NCBI GenBank assembly: GCA_000827495.1
Contig: KN817573.1
Span: 167,953 to 231,952, forward strand
From: Hypholoma sublateritium FD-334 SS-4
Lineage: Eukaryota > Basidiomycota > Agaricomycetes > Agaricales > Strophariaceae
Direction of reading: 5' to 3'
Length of the DNA stretch: 64,000 nucleotides
This document shows, one piece after another, positions 12,000 to 23,168 of this stretch. Position 1 is the stretch's first letter; every line of letters starts with the position of its first letter. The notes beneath the pieces were generated by a model, which saw only the letters and a list, made by a program, of their open reading frames with translations, had not been told where the DNA came from and searched no databases. A program made the position numbers and the translations under genes.

Positions 12000-12727
12000 G
12001 CCAAACGAGAAATAAGAGGGGCGTGAACAGAATTGGGACTAATACCGGCATGAAATAGAAGAAAAAGCGCAGATGGCCTCCTGTTCAGCCGCTGTAACAC
12101 AATTTGCATCTGACCTACACATCAGTAGTTAATCGTGCTATAATAGTATCGGATGCCAGCTTGAATTTGGCTTGAATGTCATCACCTTGACAACTTTGTC
12201 CGCGACTAGGATACACATAACCATGCTCAACGAAGGCGCCAGTTCTAGGTGTGCTATTCGTGCAACGGTGTGTGGTTTTCCAAATGGTGTAAGGGGTTGT
12301 TGAGGGGCTGGCCTGCGCCTCAGATAGTGACGGCGTCACGGTTGATGGAGAACGTGGTTGGAGTGGAATCGGAGACCGGCAATTGTCCGATGTGTACACG
12401 GTTATGTCTACTCGACTTCGGCGGCCCCGTACGACCTTGTACGGTTTTACTACCCGTGGAACTCTGATATCAACACATCGCGATCAGTATCCTCCTATAC
12501 AGGTCGGCCTGCGCCCTACCTAACGGTAGCGAGAATTTGCTATTACTTGAATAGAGAGCGCAGTGCTGCTGCGACGACTCCGCTAGCAATCTGCCAGATT
12601 GTGCCAGTGCGCTGCGGAGGACAATGGCTCGAAGGAAAAGAGGGCATGCAAAGGTGCGCTCATTCTTGGCGACTGGTTTAGGGATGTTGAACTGTATGAT
12701 CATCATCAGATTCCCGTAATTCAGGAA
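12000..12727. other. Intergenic, divergent promoter region
   Basis: The stretch lies between the minus-strand F-box gene and the plus-strand gene starting at 12728, so both promoters should be here. The plus frame is open upstream of 12728 back to an ATG at 12599, so the start of the right-hand gene could be earlier. Nothing else is recognised. Confidence 0.4.
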
Positions 12728-15126
12728 ATGCCCAGTGGTGAATCGTCTTCAGCAGCTATTCAGCCAATGGAACGAGATGCCTCACGAAGGCCCCTTGGAA
12801 GAGCTGAACCATCGCCAAGGTCTTCCAATGGATTCTTTCAGGGCTCCACCGGTGTCGAGGTAAATGGAGGGATATTTGATCAGACGTATGGCCATCAGAC
12901 AAATGTTACAATTCATATGAACAGTATGTACAAATGTTCACCGTATATTGGCTAACTACTTGTTCTCTGAACGAGCGACGATCTGTTCTCATAGGACAAC
13001 GAGAGGAGGATCCAGATCCGCTTCTCCTCCATGTACGCTCTCTAACATTTATCTTGGATATATATTTCTGAGAAGACCCAAATGCACTACTGTAGCGGCC
13101 TCAGGCGTCAACTTTCCAGCCACCCACCCCTGCCGATGCTCCTCTTCCTGCTCATCCACCAGTCATCACGCGAATGTCATATACACCTGACAACAGTAAC
13201 AAGATATATGAACGCCATCTGGCGCTCAAACAACGAGGTTTCCCGCTATGGATCCCGGAGCCCAACAGACGGCTCCCTATGACATATCGAAGGAGGGGTA
13301 TACACATTGGCGACGTAGGCATCATCACCCCTTCTGGAGGCTTTTCTTTCCTGTTCAATATTTGCCGACCACCCGGCGACCCGATCAACCCATCCACGCT
13401 GCCCGAAGATTTTTCTCCGATTTATCCACCACTGGAACCTACCGACATACGTGAATTCTCAGAATTCAAGCCTGGCAGCTTTCTAGCAAGTGGAACCATT
13501 GAGAAGATCAACAATGACCCTCCTTTTCCGTAGGTTATTGAATTATACATCTAGAAAGCATTGACGAGCCATTAAATTGGGATATACAGAGGCCTCTCGT
13601 TCCAGACGTCTGCAAACGAAGGTACGATCTTAACAGTCCCGGAAGGCGCGGTAGCGCTCGATCTTGAGAATGTCCCGCGCTTTCGAGCATACGCCGCTGC
13701 AAATGTCGAGAACTGGTATCGCTACGTCAACGGTCCTCGTGGGAGGGAGGCAAAGAACGGCGAAGTACGGCTTGTCATCGGCTGCGACAAGACAACGTCA
13801 TGGGGGATGGCCTCCGTAGCAAACATGTCACAGCACAAGACTCATTATCTCAAATTCCGAGCCATTGATGAGGCCTCTACAACATCCTCGAGCCCAATTC
13901 CTCTCTATCGCTGGGAGTATTCGGGGATTGCAGAGGCGCGAGTCGGGCCTGACCTCGCTGAAATCGAGGAGCTGCAACGCAATGACTCGGATGAGCCAGG
14001 AGGACATTATATGAATCAGTGCCTCTTTGTGCGCACACTGAACTTGACGCTCAATGACGATGCATTCGAGGCCCTTAATCGCGATGTGGAGGCCGCCCTA
14101 ATCAAGGAATCTCTGCGGTACCAACATGGAGCCACCCATACTGCACGAAATAACCATGCCAACGCAACGCGAACAGGAGATCCAACTGGGCCATCTGGAA
14201 TGCAGTCACGGACAGTAACTCATCGAGACTCATCCGAGGCGAGTTCTTCTCAGTCAGACAGAACTGCTACAGTTGCCCAGGTACAGGATCACCGTGTCAC
14301 TACTTCAGTTTCAGTCAGTGCACAGGTGATTTTTTACAATATTGAGGATTTATCACATTGAGCTGAGGATTTTTACAGAAACTCCATCCCGCTGATTTTC
14401 TTAATAAAATGATTCTGAAGAAGGTATGTATGTTCAAGAATCATCTTCACTGAATAATGTGTTAATTGTATTCTTAAACTTCGGATTTTTCAGGCTGCTC
14501 ACAGCCGTCTTGCTATCACCCAGGACGTGGACTGGTATTCAGTGTTCACTGAAGTAAATAAAGGTTTCTTATCGGTATCTTCCATTTTCTGATTATATCT
14601 CAGGAGGATGAATGTATACCTCCTCCAGAAGAAATTGCCACCAGGGTGCTTGCAGCACATTATATCAGAGAGGAAGATGGTAATTCAGTCGGTACTATAA
14701 TAAATCCAAAGAAAACCTCACAGCGTTTCAAGGTGTTGCGTATCTTGAACCCAAAGACGTACGTATCATTCCGCTTTCCATTGGTATAAATATGATACTT
14801 ACCGTGCTTATTTCGTACAGTCACAGGCTCGTTTACTTTCGTCCGAACACATAAAGCAGGGATCGGCGGCGAAAGGGAAATCCATCGCTACAGCGGACTA
14901 CTATAACCACAATCAAACAACTCGTGAACAGTCAGCAACTTTTCTTGAGTGGCTGAAGGAGAAATCGCTCGCTGAAAATGACCTCGGACGACTCGCGACC
15001 GGTAGGCAGCCGCGAACAGAAACAGTAGATAATCCGGGTGGAGCGGACGGTCTCAGTGCAGATGTGACCGCTGGTGATGCGGAATGGGTGACCTTTGGAT
15101 TACATTTTCTTCCCTACGTGTCCTAA
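12728..15126 (+). CDS. Agaricomycete-specific protein of unknown function (PLWIPEP family)
   Basis: Nine exons (12728-12923, 12995-13032, 13096-13529, 13590-14325, 14379-14423, 14494-14553, 14604-14679, 14733-14758, 14821-15126) sum to 1917 nt, or 638 aa. The N-terminus has a glycine/asparagine motif (GSTGVEVNGGIFDQTYG). Next comes a conserved-looking core, YERHL...GFPLWIPEPNRRLPMTYRR then IGDVGIITPSGGFSFLFNI. A second block includes ENWYRYVNGPRGREAKNG and GCDKTTSWGMAS. I know similar sequences from mushroom genomes as large families of hypothetical proteins; no catalytic motif is evident. The last exon may instead splice at 15088 and join the downstream exons (see findings). Confidence 0.72.
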
Positions 15127-15192
15127 TATGGCATTCACAAGGATCTGCCGCAGCAAAAGACGGAATCAGGAGAAAAAGAGAGAGAGGTCGGC

Positions 15193-17816
15193 ATGGCCCT
15201 TCCGCTTCCGTGGATCGATGCTGGCCCTGCGGGCTCATCCGCGTCCGCGGCGGCGGCAGGGGTTGGGGTGGGTGCCGCTGCACAGGAGTATGGAGATGGA
15301 GACGGCGATGATGGGAGAGAGGTGTGTTTTTTTTCTTGTTTCTCCGTTGGGTTGAGTTTTTTGGTTTGGAGGTCGGGGTTTTGCTTGGTTTTGGTTGGGT
15401 TTTGGGTTTGGAGTTTTGGTTTTGGGAAGTTGTGTTTGTGGTTTTGGTTTTTGATACTTTGGTATCTGCAGCCGCGCGTATGCTGCGGGCGACGATGGGG
15501 GCGTTTCGAAGGGCTCGACGAGCTTGGTGGGGTGCTTATTTCATTTTTGCCGCCTTTTCTCTACTCGCATCCGTATTCCCAATCATACTCTCATTCTGTT
15601 CTAACTTTGCTGTACTTCGCATGAATGAGGCTGATCTCCTTCGACGCAGCTTCACCTCGCGTTACTCCCGCCGCTGACGCTGCCGCCCCCCGTCGTCGGC
15701 CCGCACGCGGCGCAATTCGCGCCGCCTCAGTTCGCACACGCCTATACGGAGGCGCGAGGGTTTTTCGGCGTGGGCGACATCGTCGCCCACCCGTCTCCTC
15801 CCGACGTCGTGGCCGCATTACCATATCCGCATGTGCAGACACACGCACACGAGCACACCCATGTCCATGCTCATGCTCATGCCCACCCACTCCCACATCC
15901 GCAGCAGTTCCCGGCGCTCGGCAGCGTCGGCGCTGCGCGCGACAGCGCCAGCCGGCAATCGAGTTTTCTGCCGAAGAGAATCAGCGACCGCTCGACCTCG
16001 TCGACGACGAGCACATGGTCGCTCGCAAAGAGTATCAGCAGCGGCTCGATGAGGAGCAGCAGCGCGACGAGCTCGAGCGGCGAGAAGGGGCGCGAACCGG
16101 ACACGGAGAAGGAGAAGGACGGCGACATCGATGTAGAGCCCGCGGAGGACGATAACCAGGACCTAGTCGCGGAGGCGGGGGACGAGCGCGCGCGCGAGCG
16201 CTACTTCGCGCAGGAGCAGGTGCACCGCGCTGCGCGCGCGGAGGAGGAGAAGCTGCGCCGGAGCGATGCGGAGCGCCAGCAGAGGCAGCTCGAGACGGCC
16301 GCGGCGCTCAACGCGCCGACGGCGGACAACGCGTGCGAGACGAGCAGTATGTGGCACGCGCGGTTCAACATTGGGTCGCACTCGGACGACGGCGCAGGGA
16401 GCGGGTCAGACCCCAGCGCGGCAGTGCAGGCCGGCGCCGGCGCGAACGGAAAGGGCAAGGAGCGCGCGATGGAGGGCGCTGTGGACCAGCAGAACGACGC
16501 ACAGCAGAACTACGGGCAGCAAGCACAGCAGCTATCGCAGCTACCGCAGATACCCCCTACCGTGTACCCACAGCAGCAGGAAGCCCACGCCCAGCTCCCG
16601 AGTGCTGCTGCTCTGTCGCAGTCTCAGATGCGCCAGCTCGAGCGCTTGCATCAAGTGCCCCAGTACCACGTCGGGGCGCCGCAGCTGCCAATAACCGAAG
16701 AAGAAAATTACGCAGCCTTCGGCCTTGCCAGCGCTATCATAGAAGAAGGGAAACAGCGTGAGGTGTCTTCTGCCGTCGCGGCGGATGATGGAGAATGGTC
16801 GAGTGAGGGGCTGACAGCGGATGATGAGGAACCGGTACGTTTGTTGCATTCGTCTTCTAGTCTCTTTCCTTACGTATGATGTGTAGCAGGCACAACGGCA
16901 GGCGCAGCAGGAGGCAGAGGAGGAGGAGCAGAGGGGGCTGCAGCTCCAACGCCAGCTGCAACAGCTCGGGCAGCGTCAGCAACCGACGCGGCCGCCCGCC
17001 GTCCGGCGAACGCACTCGAGTCACTACCCCGGGCCGGCGGCGAATGACGCTCGGGACAAGCAGGTAACTCACATACAGCAGCAGTAGCGCCAGGCCCAAG
17101 CCCTGATCGACGAAGCGGCCCAGGAAGCTCGGCGCCAGCGCGAGCTGTTTGTCAAGCTGCCCACCAAGTCGTTCCAGGACCTCGCCAAAACGCGGTCGGA
17201 AAGCGTTGTGGGGTTAACGCAGCTGCTGAACCCAAACCCAGAATTGTCCCCCGTGAACCACCCTCATAGGCGGAACCTCAGCTCTGGAGAGATCCGCCGC
17301 GGTGGCGATCCGACAGTGTCACCTATGCAATCTTTGATGCCCACTATTCCCAGCCAGTCACCACCTGCGCCACCTCCCACTTCACCTGTGCCGGCTTCAC
17401 GAGGTGCTGTGTCAGTTGTACCAGTCACCGCCATTATAAGTCCATCTATACACCATCCGGCGAAGAGGGCTGGCGCTACTTCCATTCGTTCGGCCCGCCA
17501 GAACATGCTCTCGACTGAAATCTCCGAAAGCCTGCGCCGCCATCTTTTGTGGCAGCGACAGACCAGTAAACCCAACCCCACTGCTATCCGGAAGACCGCA
17601 AACGCTGGGTCTAGCAGACTCGATCCCCTCGGTGGAGAGCAAGCGGTCTTACCCAGTATGGCCCAAGTGCACCCGCAGGGTAAACCCGAAGGCACGCCTC
17701 AAGTCACGGCGCAAAAGCCCGTTGCTGCGACCCAGCAAGAACGAGATGAAGGCTCGGATGCCGGTATCTCGAGAAATGTAAGATATACAGACGATTACCA
17801 TTATACGGGGTGGTAA
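15193..17816 (+). CDS. Low-complexity protein, His-rich then Gln/Glu-rich, unknown function
   Basis: The model has exons 15193-15321, 15472-15531, 15650-16834, 16890-17063 and 17124-17816 (2241 nt, 746 aa). The third exon is the secure part. It contains a histidine-rich run near 15834-15890 (HVQTHAHEHTHVHAHAHAH), a Ser-rich region, an acidic/Arg-rich helical stretch (RERYFAQEQVHRAARAEEE) and a Gln-rich stretch. The last exon carries RRQRELFVKLPTKSFQDLAK followed by a Pro/Ser-rich tail ending in TDDYHYTGW. In-frame TAG at 17085 is removed only if the 60-nt intron 17064-17123 is used. The two first exons are uncertain: they flank unusually T/G-rich sequence. No domain is recognised; it could belong to the gene before it. 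Confidence 0.5.
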
Positions 17817-18042
17817 TTCTATCGTACTGTGTATTCTTTTCCTTATTCTTCTTCGGGGAATTTTTTGTGCTTCAACTTCTATTCCTTCGGGAGCTGTTAC
17901 GCGCTGCCTGGATCATCCATGCCACGCTCCGGAATAGAAGCTAAGAGCGCGTTCACATCAGGTCGACGTCTTAGTAAAAACAGTTGAGGTGTCGCATAAG
18001 TAGTTGAGCCACAAAAATAAAATCTTAGAAACTGTTTACAGC
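17817..18042. other. 3' flank and left target side of the mobile element
   Basis: A short non-coding stretch downstream of the low-complexity gene. It ends in TACAGC (18037-18042), which is repeated directly after the right end of the element and is the proposed target-site duplication. Confidence 0.6.
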
Positions 18043-18372
18043 TATGGCGTTCAAAGTGTACAAAAACTAAAATGCGATATCTTTTTGACTTTGCGCTACT
18101 CTTTTAGTACTTTTTATTATAATTATTATAATTTATCAAAAACTGAGCTCTGACAAGGTAAGAAATAATGTCGCAGAAATGCTGGTTGTGCACGCTACTA
18201 TTTTTGATCAGCGCGCTCTTTTTTCGTCTGCGCGATACTTTTTTCTCGTACTGCGATANTATTTTCTTGTACCGCGCTACCTTTTTCAAATGAAATACTA
18301 TTTCTTATTGTTCTATACATGTCGTACCCGTGTTACTGGAGCCTCTGGGAGTGGCTGGAGCAGTGGTATATC
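18043..18372 (+). repeat. Left 330-bp terminal inverted repeat
   Basis: AT-rich arm, from TATGGCGTTC outward end to ...CAGTGGTATATC inner end. It is identical to the reverse complement of 23169-23498, including an ambiguous base N at 18259, which sits at the mirrored offset of N at 23282. Confidence 0.9.
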
Positions 18373-19433
18373 GCACCCCACGTGCGCAGCGCAGCGCGAC
18401 CAAAGCTCTGCGGCAAATCCCCGCATGCGAGCGGACATGTTAACACACGCACGCATCGCGCGTTCGGGCGTGGAAGTCGACAACGCTGTAGCAGTGCGCT
18501 TTGGATTGGATGTGCGCGGTCAGGCGGCGGAGAGCAGTGGTGGTGGAGGGACCGGACGACGGAGTACCAAAGACGTGATGCATTTGGTATGTCTGTCTGT
18601 CTGCGTGCGTGCGTGGCGGCGCGGCGAGTCATAAGGCGGGTATCAGAGAGAACAGCTAAGTATGCACCGGCGGTGAAGCAAGTTTCTGAATTCATGAGTC
18701 GTCGGTGCTGCGGAAGTGGTCGCGCGAAGAGAGACTGGTATTTTGCGTGGCTGAAAGAAAGGGTAGTATTCTCCTTGCTCAGGTACTTGTTGTTCCTAAT
18801 TTCCGCCGTCAGACTTCCACCTCTTGGTCAAAAAATTCATAGTTACATTCTTAATCGCCATTGGAATAATATTATAGAAAAAGAAACGGGAACATTTGTG
18901 ATTAATTTGTGATCACAGAGGGAGAGATGTAAAATATAAATTCGCGTGCACACTGGCGGGCTATGTATTTAATGTCATCCCAGAGCCAATTCTGCGTTTG
19001 TTAAACGCGAAAACAACGCGGTCAACGGATGCGGCAGCGGGGCATCGCCGGAGAAGGCCGGGAAGATGCGGTGAATCACGTGCCTATCTATTTCAGGGCA
19101 AGGGCCCTGGGATTTTCTTCAGGACGTTGACGCGTCTCCCTTCGAATCTATCCATCACCATCGATAATCCCTCTCTACCCACACCTATACCTAGAGCAAG
19201 CTGTAGGGACTCATACCTCCCGCCATCGCGTTGCACNTTCAGGATATCTCTTAGTCCTACCAAGTACTCGGTAAGCGGCATGTCACACAACGTACACCGA
19301 TGTTCACTTTTCTGTAGGTGTTCGTGCTGGAGAGCGGCGATGTTATCAACGACGATGATGTTCGTGGATTGGATGTTGGGTAGTAGTCTTTTACGGTAAT
19401 GGTTTATATCTAACGCTACTGTTCCATAGATTC
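18373..19433. other. Left interior of the element, no gene recognised
   Basis: Open frames here are short or uninterrupted by chance. A CTGTCTGTCTGCGTGCGTGCGTGG tract near 18590-18614 is low-complexity. A minus-strand frame of 158 codons (19093-19569) overlaps the end of the neighbouring gene model but shows no motif. Confidence 0.35.
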
Positions 19434-20857
19434 TCATTCCGGCGCAAGACACACTGCAACGACAGTCAGAAAATCGCACTGCAAACGAACGGGGTGGATT
19501 TACCTGTCTTCCTTGCCCGTGAGTCGGGCTCGTCGTCGTCCTCTCTGTCACCCATTTTCCTCTTCCCATTTGATCTTGTCACCCCTGAAATTCTGGTTAG
19601 TGGAGATCAACTCGCATCATGTCGAATATACTGACCCTCTCCTTTAGGCTGATAAAAGATAAAGACATCCGCTCTCTGTTTCCTAGTGCGATATCCTGAA
19701 GTTCCAATGAGAGCGTGAAATCAACGAGAATACAGGAAACTTACTTCTCTTCAGCAGGGGTGGCCTGTCTAATTGCGCGTCGGCGTCCAGTGAGTCCTTT
19801 TGGTTGCCTCCCTGGGACCCCGAGCCCCTTTCGCTTTCACTATCGTTATCCCAGTCAGCCTTTCGCTCTGTCATGAGGAAATCGTCGCGCATAATTACCT
19901 TTGGCCTTGCTGTGGCCGCGGGGTGATATGCCCTGCCCCACTTCTGCCGGAGCTCTGGCCTTGACCAGATCCGGTGGGCAGGTCAAATATATTATGCATA
20001 CTGTCGTTCTCCTCGTCATTGAGTGAATTGCTGTTTACTCTGGGCTGTGTCTCAATGCCCACTGGGGGATCCCCTACACCTGAATCAGCCAATGCAACCG
20101 CCGTTCCGATCGATTATAAACTCACATTCGTCCAATATCTGCTGGATGAAAGGTGATTGCGCAAGCACAATAATATCCGCTTCGGATACTGCGCAGAATA
20201 CGGATAAGCAAGACCCATGCGACCAAAAATAACAACCCATACGTTGCGGAAGCTCAAGGTTCTGCATAGCTCCGTTGCAGCGGGCAGGTTGGCTCCACCA
20301 TTGACGAAGGACAGGCTCCCAGTCCCATGCTGGTAGACGCGCCTCGTATCCAGGGAGCGGGTACTCGGATACGATGAGCGTGGGCGGGACACGAAGCGGT
20401 GATGTCGCTCGACGGGTGGAGNGTTTGCGTCCGCGAGTGGCTCGTATCGCGACAGGAGAGTGGGACGGCGGTGCATCTGACAGCCTTGGATAAACAGGCG
20501 TAGATCGATTGAACAAGAGAGGTGCGGGCGCCAGAGGCGCGAGCACGGCGGTGGGATACGTAGGCGGTAGTGGTGNGTANTGTCTGAAGGCGGGCGCAGA
20601 TGTANGCGCTGGTGACCAAGAAAAAGACGCGAATTCTAGATTGACGATGATTGTATGAGCATCCTTATCGTTTTCCGAGACGGGGAATGATACGTACNGT
20701 TGTTTGGCGTTGGCTGGTGATTNGCCGGGATGTAACTTGCCTCGAAGTGGGATGCATTCTGTAGGAATGCAGGCGATAATACGCTTTCTANAATAGGATT
20801 ATAGTACGCCGGCTCGGGTGCCGGCATGAAGTACTGGNTGTAGGCGGGCGCGAACAT
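19434..20857 (-). CDS. Unknown gene carried inside the TIR element
   Basis: A spliced minus-strand gene of unknown function; the model is approximate. Exon A starts at the ATG at 20857 (MFAPAY...) and is Pro/Tyr-rich, ending at a GTACGT donor near 20699. A long exon of about 500 nt encodes a Pro-rich part, then EARLPAWDWEPVLRQWW and a tail that ends in GACGAAT at a GTGAGT donor. It joins in phase to VGDPPVGIETQPR... (down to about 19905). Further small acidic/Ser-rich exons (DNDSESERGSG; DREDDDEPDS) follow to a stop near 19434. Several N bases interrupt it. The layout resembles an accessory or cargo protein with no enzymatic signature. Being inside the element, it should move with it. Confidence 0.4.
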
Positions 20858-21371
20858 GTTGGCTAATTTGAAGCGGGCGGGGGGATTTCTGTATCGCTCG
20901 CGAGAAACCAAGGCCGTCTTATATCACTTCTGTGCGCTTTCTCCCTTTGTACGCCACAAGCGCCCTTTGACAGTCGAACATGTACGCGAGGCCAGCCCAA
21001 AGCACTGATATCTCCGGCTGGCCATGGATGCCTTGGTACCCACATCCCCTTTGACATACAATCCTCGCCGCCGGATGGCCCAAGCTGGGTCTGTCTAATC
21101 ACGCTATAAGCATTTTTGTCCGGCCACAGGCCATATAGCGGGCCGGCGGCCATAGCCACTATGAGGACGTCTTTCTGGCCCGTGTTCCCACTTCTGATCT
21201 GCCAGTGGCTACCTGAGCAGCAATACTGAGAAAACCTCGATTGATACGTCGCGTACGGTTAAATCGTCGCTACTATACATTATAATATACATGTAAGATG
21301 ACCTAGCAGTGCTACTAGGATCAGGCCAGACGCATAACATTTTCACGGGCATAGAAAAGCGCAACGCTAAG
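20858..21371. other. Interior of the element, upstream of the cargo gene
   Basis: Probable promoter region of the minus-strand cargo gene. One open frame continues from the gene (20863-21159) but without a recognisable domain. Nothing else is seen. Confidence 0.35.
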
Positions 21372-22275
21372 CGGTGTTCACGCATGGTTCAAGATCGGCA
21401 GCCCGTCGGCGGACGAATACCGGACCTAGCCGGCTACCGATACCTTGATCCGTCGGCAGACCGCCTGCTCTACAGGCTCTGGGGCAGCGCTATTCCCCAT
21501 ATTGCGTCTCGAGGGGTTCCTTTTCAAGGTCACTCATGGTGGTGGCCCCACCCATTCCAAATATTAACTTGTTCGGAGTGTTTTAAAAAATAAATATACA
21601 TAATACTACAAAGGTTTGTAATGGGTCCATATTTCACTTGACCTTGTCAAGCGGTCCCGGGCACAAGAGCATACAAGATGGGCCACAGTTGTCAGTCAGT
21701 GCATACGTCCGTCTACCTTGCTTATAAATTCAAATTTTCTCATGGACAGCGTTGAAATGGGGCCGACTATGGGGACTAGGGGTGAATGCTACATGTGTAA
21801 AAGCACACCTTTATTCCCTCCGCAATCCGCGCGCGGTGAAACATCTCAGAACACCGCGCGTCTAAACTCACGTGTGTTAACTGCCGCCCGGGCGGGTTAA
21901 AGAAGCGTTATAGGCTGCGCTTGCATGCTCAAAGGTGGGTTACTGTGCAGCCTGAGTATCCACTGCGTAGAGCGGCAGGATCATGTACAACGCAATCGCT
22001 GGCGATGCCGTAGCGTGGGGGACCGCAATTACGCAGTCAAGCAGCCAGCGGCACCTGCTGGACGACATCCGCTCTAAGAATAAAATTGATGGGAACTTGA
22101 AGCACCACCATGAGTGACCTTGAAAAGGAACCCCTCGAGACGCAATATGTGGAATAGCGCTGCCCCAGAGTCTGTAGAGCAGGCGGTCTGCCGACGGATC
22201 AAGGTATCGGCAGCCGGCTAGGTCCGGTATTCGTTTGCCGACGGGCTGCCGATCTTGAACCATGCGTGAACACCG
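21372..22275. repeat. Nested inverted repeat with arms of about 173 bp
   Basis: The left arm (about 21372-21544) and right arm (about 22102-22275) are inverted copies with only a few mismatches, such as GGCGGACG versus GGCAAACG. The arms begin CGGTGTTCACGCATGG and surround about 560 bp. Each arm keeps the same open frame of about 55 codons (RMVQDRQPVG... / ...HIASRGVPFQ), so the frame conservation is a by-product of the duplication. This may be a second, smaller element inserted in the larger one, or an internal palindrome. Confidence 0.75.
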
Positions 22276-22297
22276 ATATACCCAGTGTTGGAAAGTC

Positions 22298-22515
22298 ACG
22301 ACCAAGTCAGGCAAGTCAAGTCATGACTTGTTGATGGGTCGGCGCATCAGCAATGCCCGATTTTGGGACCCACGCTATGGCACTGTGGGAAGCTATGCAG
22401 TGCTGTATAGCGCCCGCATAGTGTCCCATAGTGTCATAGCATGGGTCCCCATCTGCGTAGCACTGGGTAGCCCCTGTAGCATTCCCTGACATTGCTGATG
22501 CGACTTGGTCGTGGC
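22298..22515. repeat. Foldback (hairpin) sequence
   Basis: Nested imperfect inverted repeats. GTCACGACCAAGTC near 22298 pairs with GACTTGGTCGTGGC near 22502. GCATCAGCAATG at 22344 pairs exactly with CATTGCTGATGC at 22490. Inside, a GGGACCCACGCTATG...CATAGCATGGGTCCC pair is also present. Together they could form a long hairpin typical of foldback or MITE-like elements. Confidence 0.6.
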
Positions 22516-23168
22516 TAGTCAGTGACTAGTCATTGATGGAAGGCTGCCGAGGCTGCCGAGCGTGAACGGCCCGAAAGTAATTATTTATAGATGATGTCTC
22601 GCCGTTGTCGCGCCAATAATGTAATCTCGCAATCCATCATGTCTTTTGCCTACCAAGGATGAAGATACTCAGGTGAATATATATACGAACGAGAATTATA
22701 TAGATTCAGACATCTGTGGGGGCTCAAGTAGCATATATATCCATAATTTATATATAATGATTATATATCAGAGGCTCCAAATCTGACAGTACTACAACTT
22801 ACAAACCATCGCTCGAGTCCCAGAGCTCGAGATCTATGAGTTATTGGACATGGATGCCGAAGGAGAGGTTGATGTGGAGGTTGACGAAACAACAGCTCAG
22901 GCACTGATTGGATAATTAAATTTTTGGTGTATTCATGTACCGTACAACATTGTCTTTACAGGATTGACTATCTATGGGACTGCCAAAAGTCTTATCTTTC
23001 GTTATCGACCCCAGATCAGCCTCGCATCAGCGACATCATCTTGACTTGCATAGCCACAATACGACTTTCCCAATTAGTCTCTGGTCGCCGACTAGCCATC
23101 TGACCCATCACGACCAAAGTGACTAGTCGGTCGCCAGCAGGAACTAGTCGGCGACTTGCACATCACTG
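22516..23168. other. AT-rich right interior with a small palindrome
   Basis: No gene is recognised. It contains ATATATA-rich sequence around 22680-22770. A 12-bp perfect inverted pair, GTCGCCGACTAG (23084-23095) and CTAGTCGGCGAC (23144-23155), sits just inside the right terminal repeat. ACTAGTC motifs recur here and near 22515-22530. Confidence 0.5.

Noticed and set aside
15625..16155. 176-codon plus-strand frame
   Set aside because: It overlaps, in another frame, the better supported exon 15650-16834; the Arg-rich translation is typical of a shadow frame of GC-rich coding DNA.
19093..19569. 158-codon minus-strand frame in the TIR element
   Set aside because: No motif, contains an N, and overlaps the splice model in a different way; kept only as a possible alternative 3' end.
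21309..22314. A protein-like sequence conserved between two opposite-strand frames
   Set aside because: The similarity comes from the inverted DNA repeat itself, not from two related genes.
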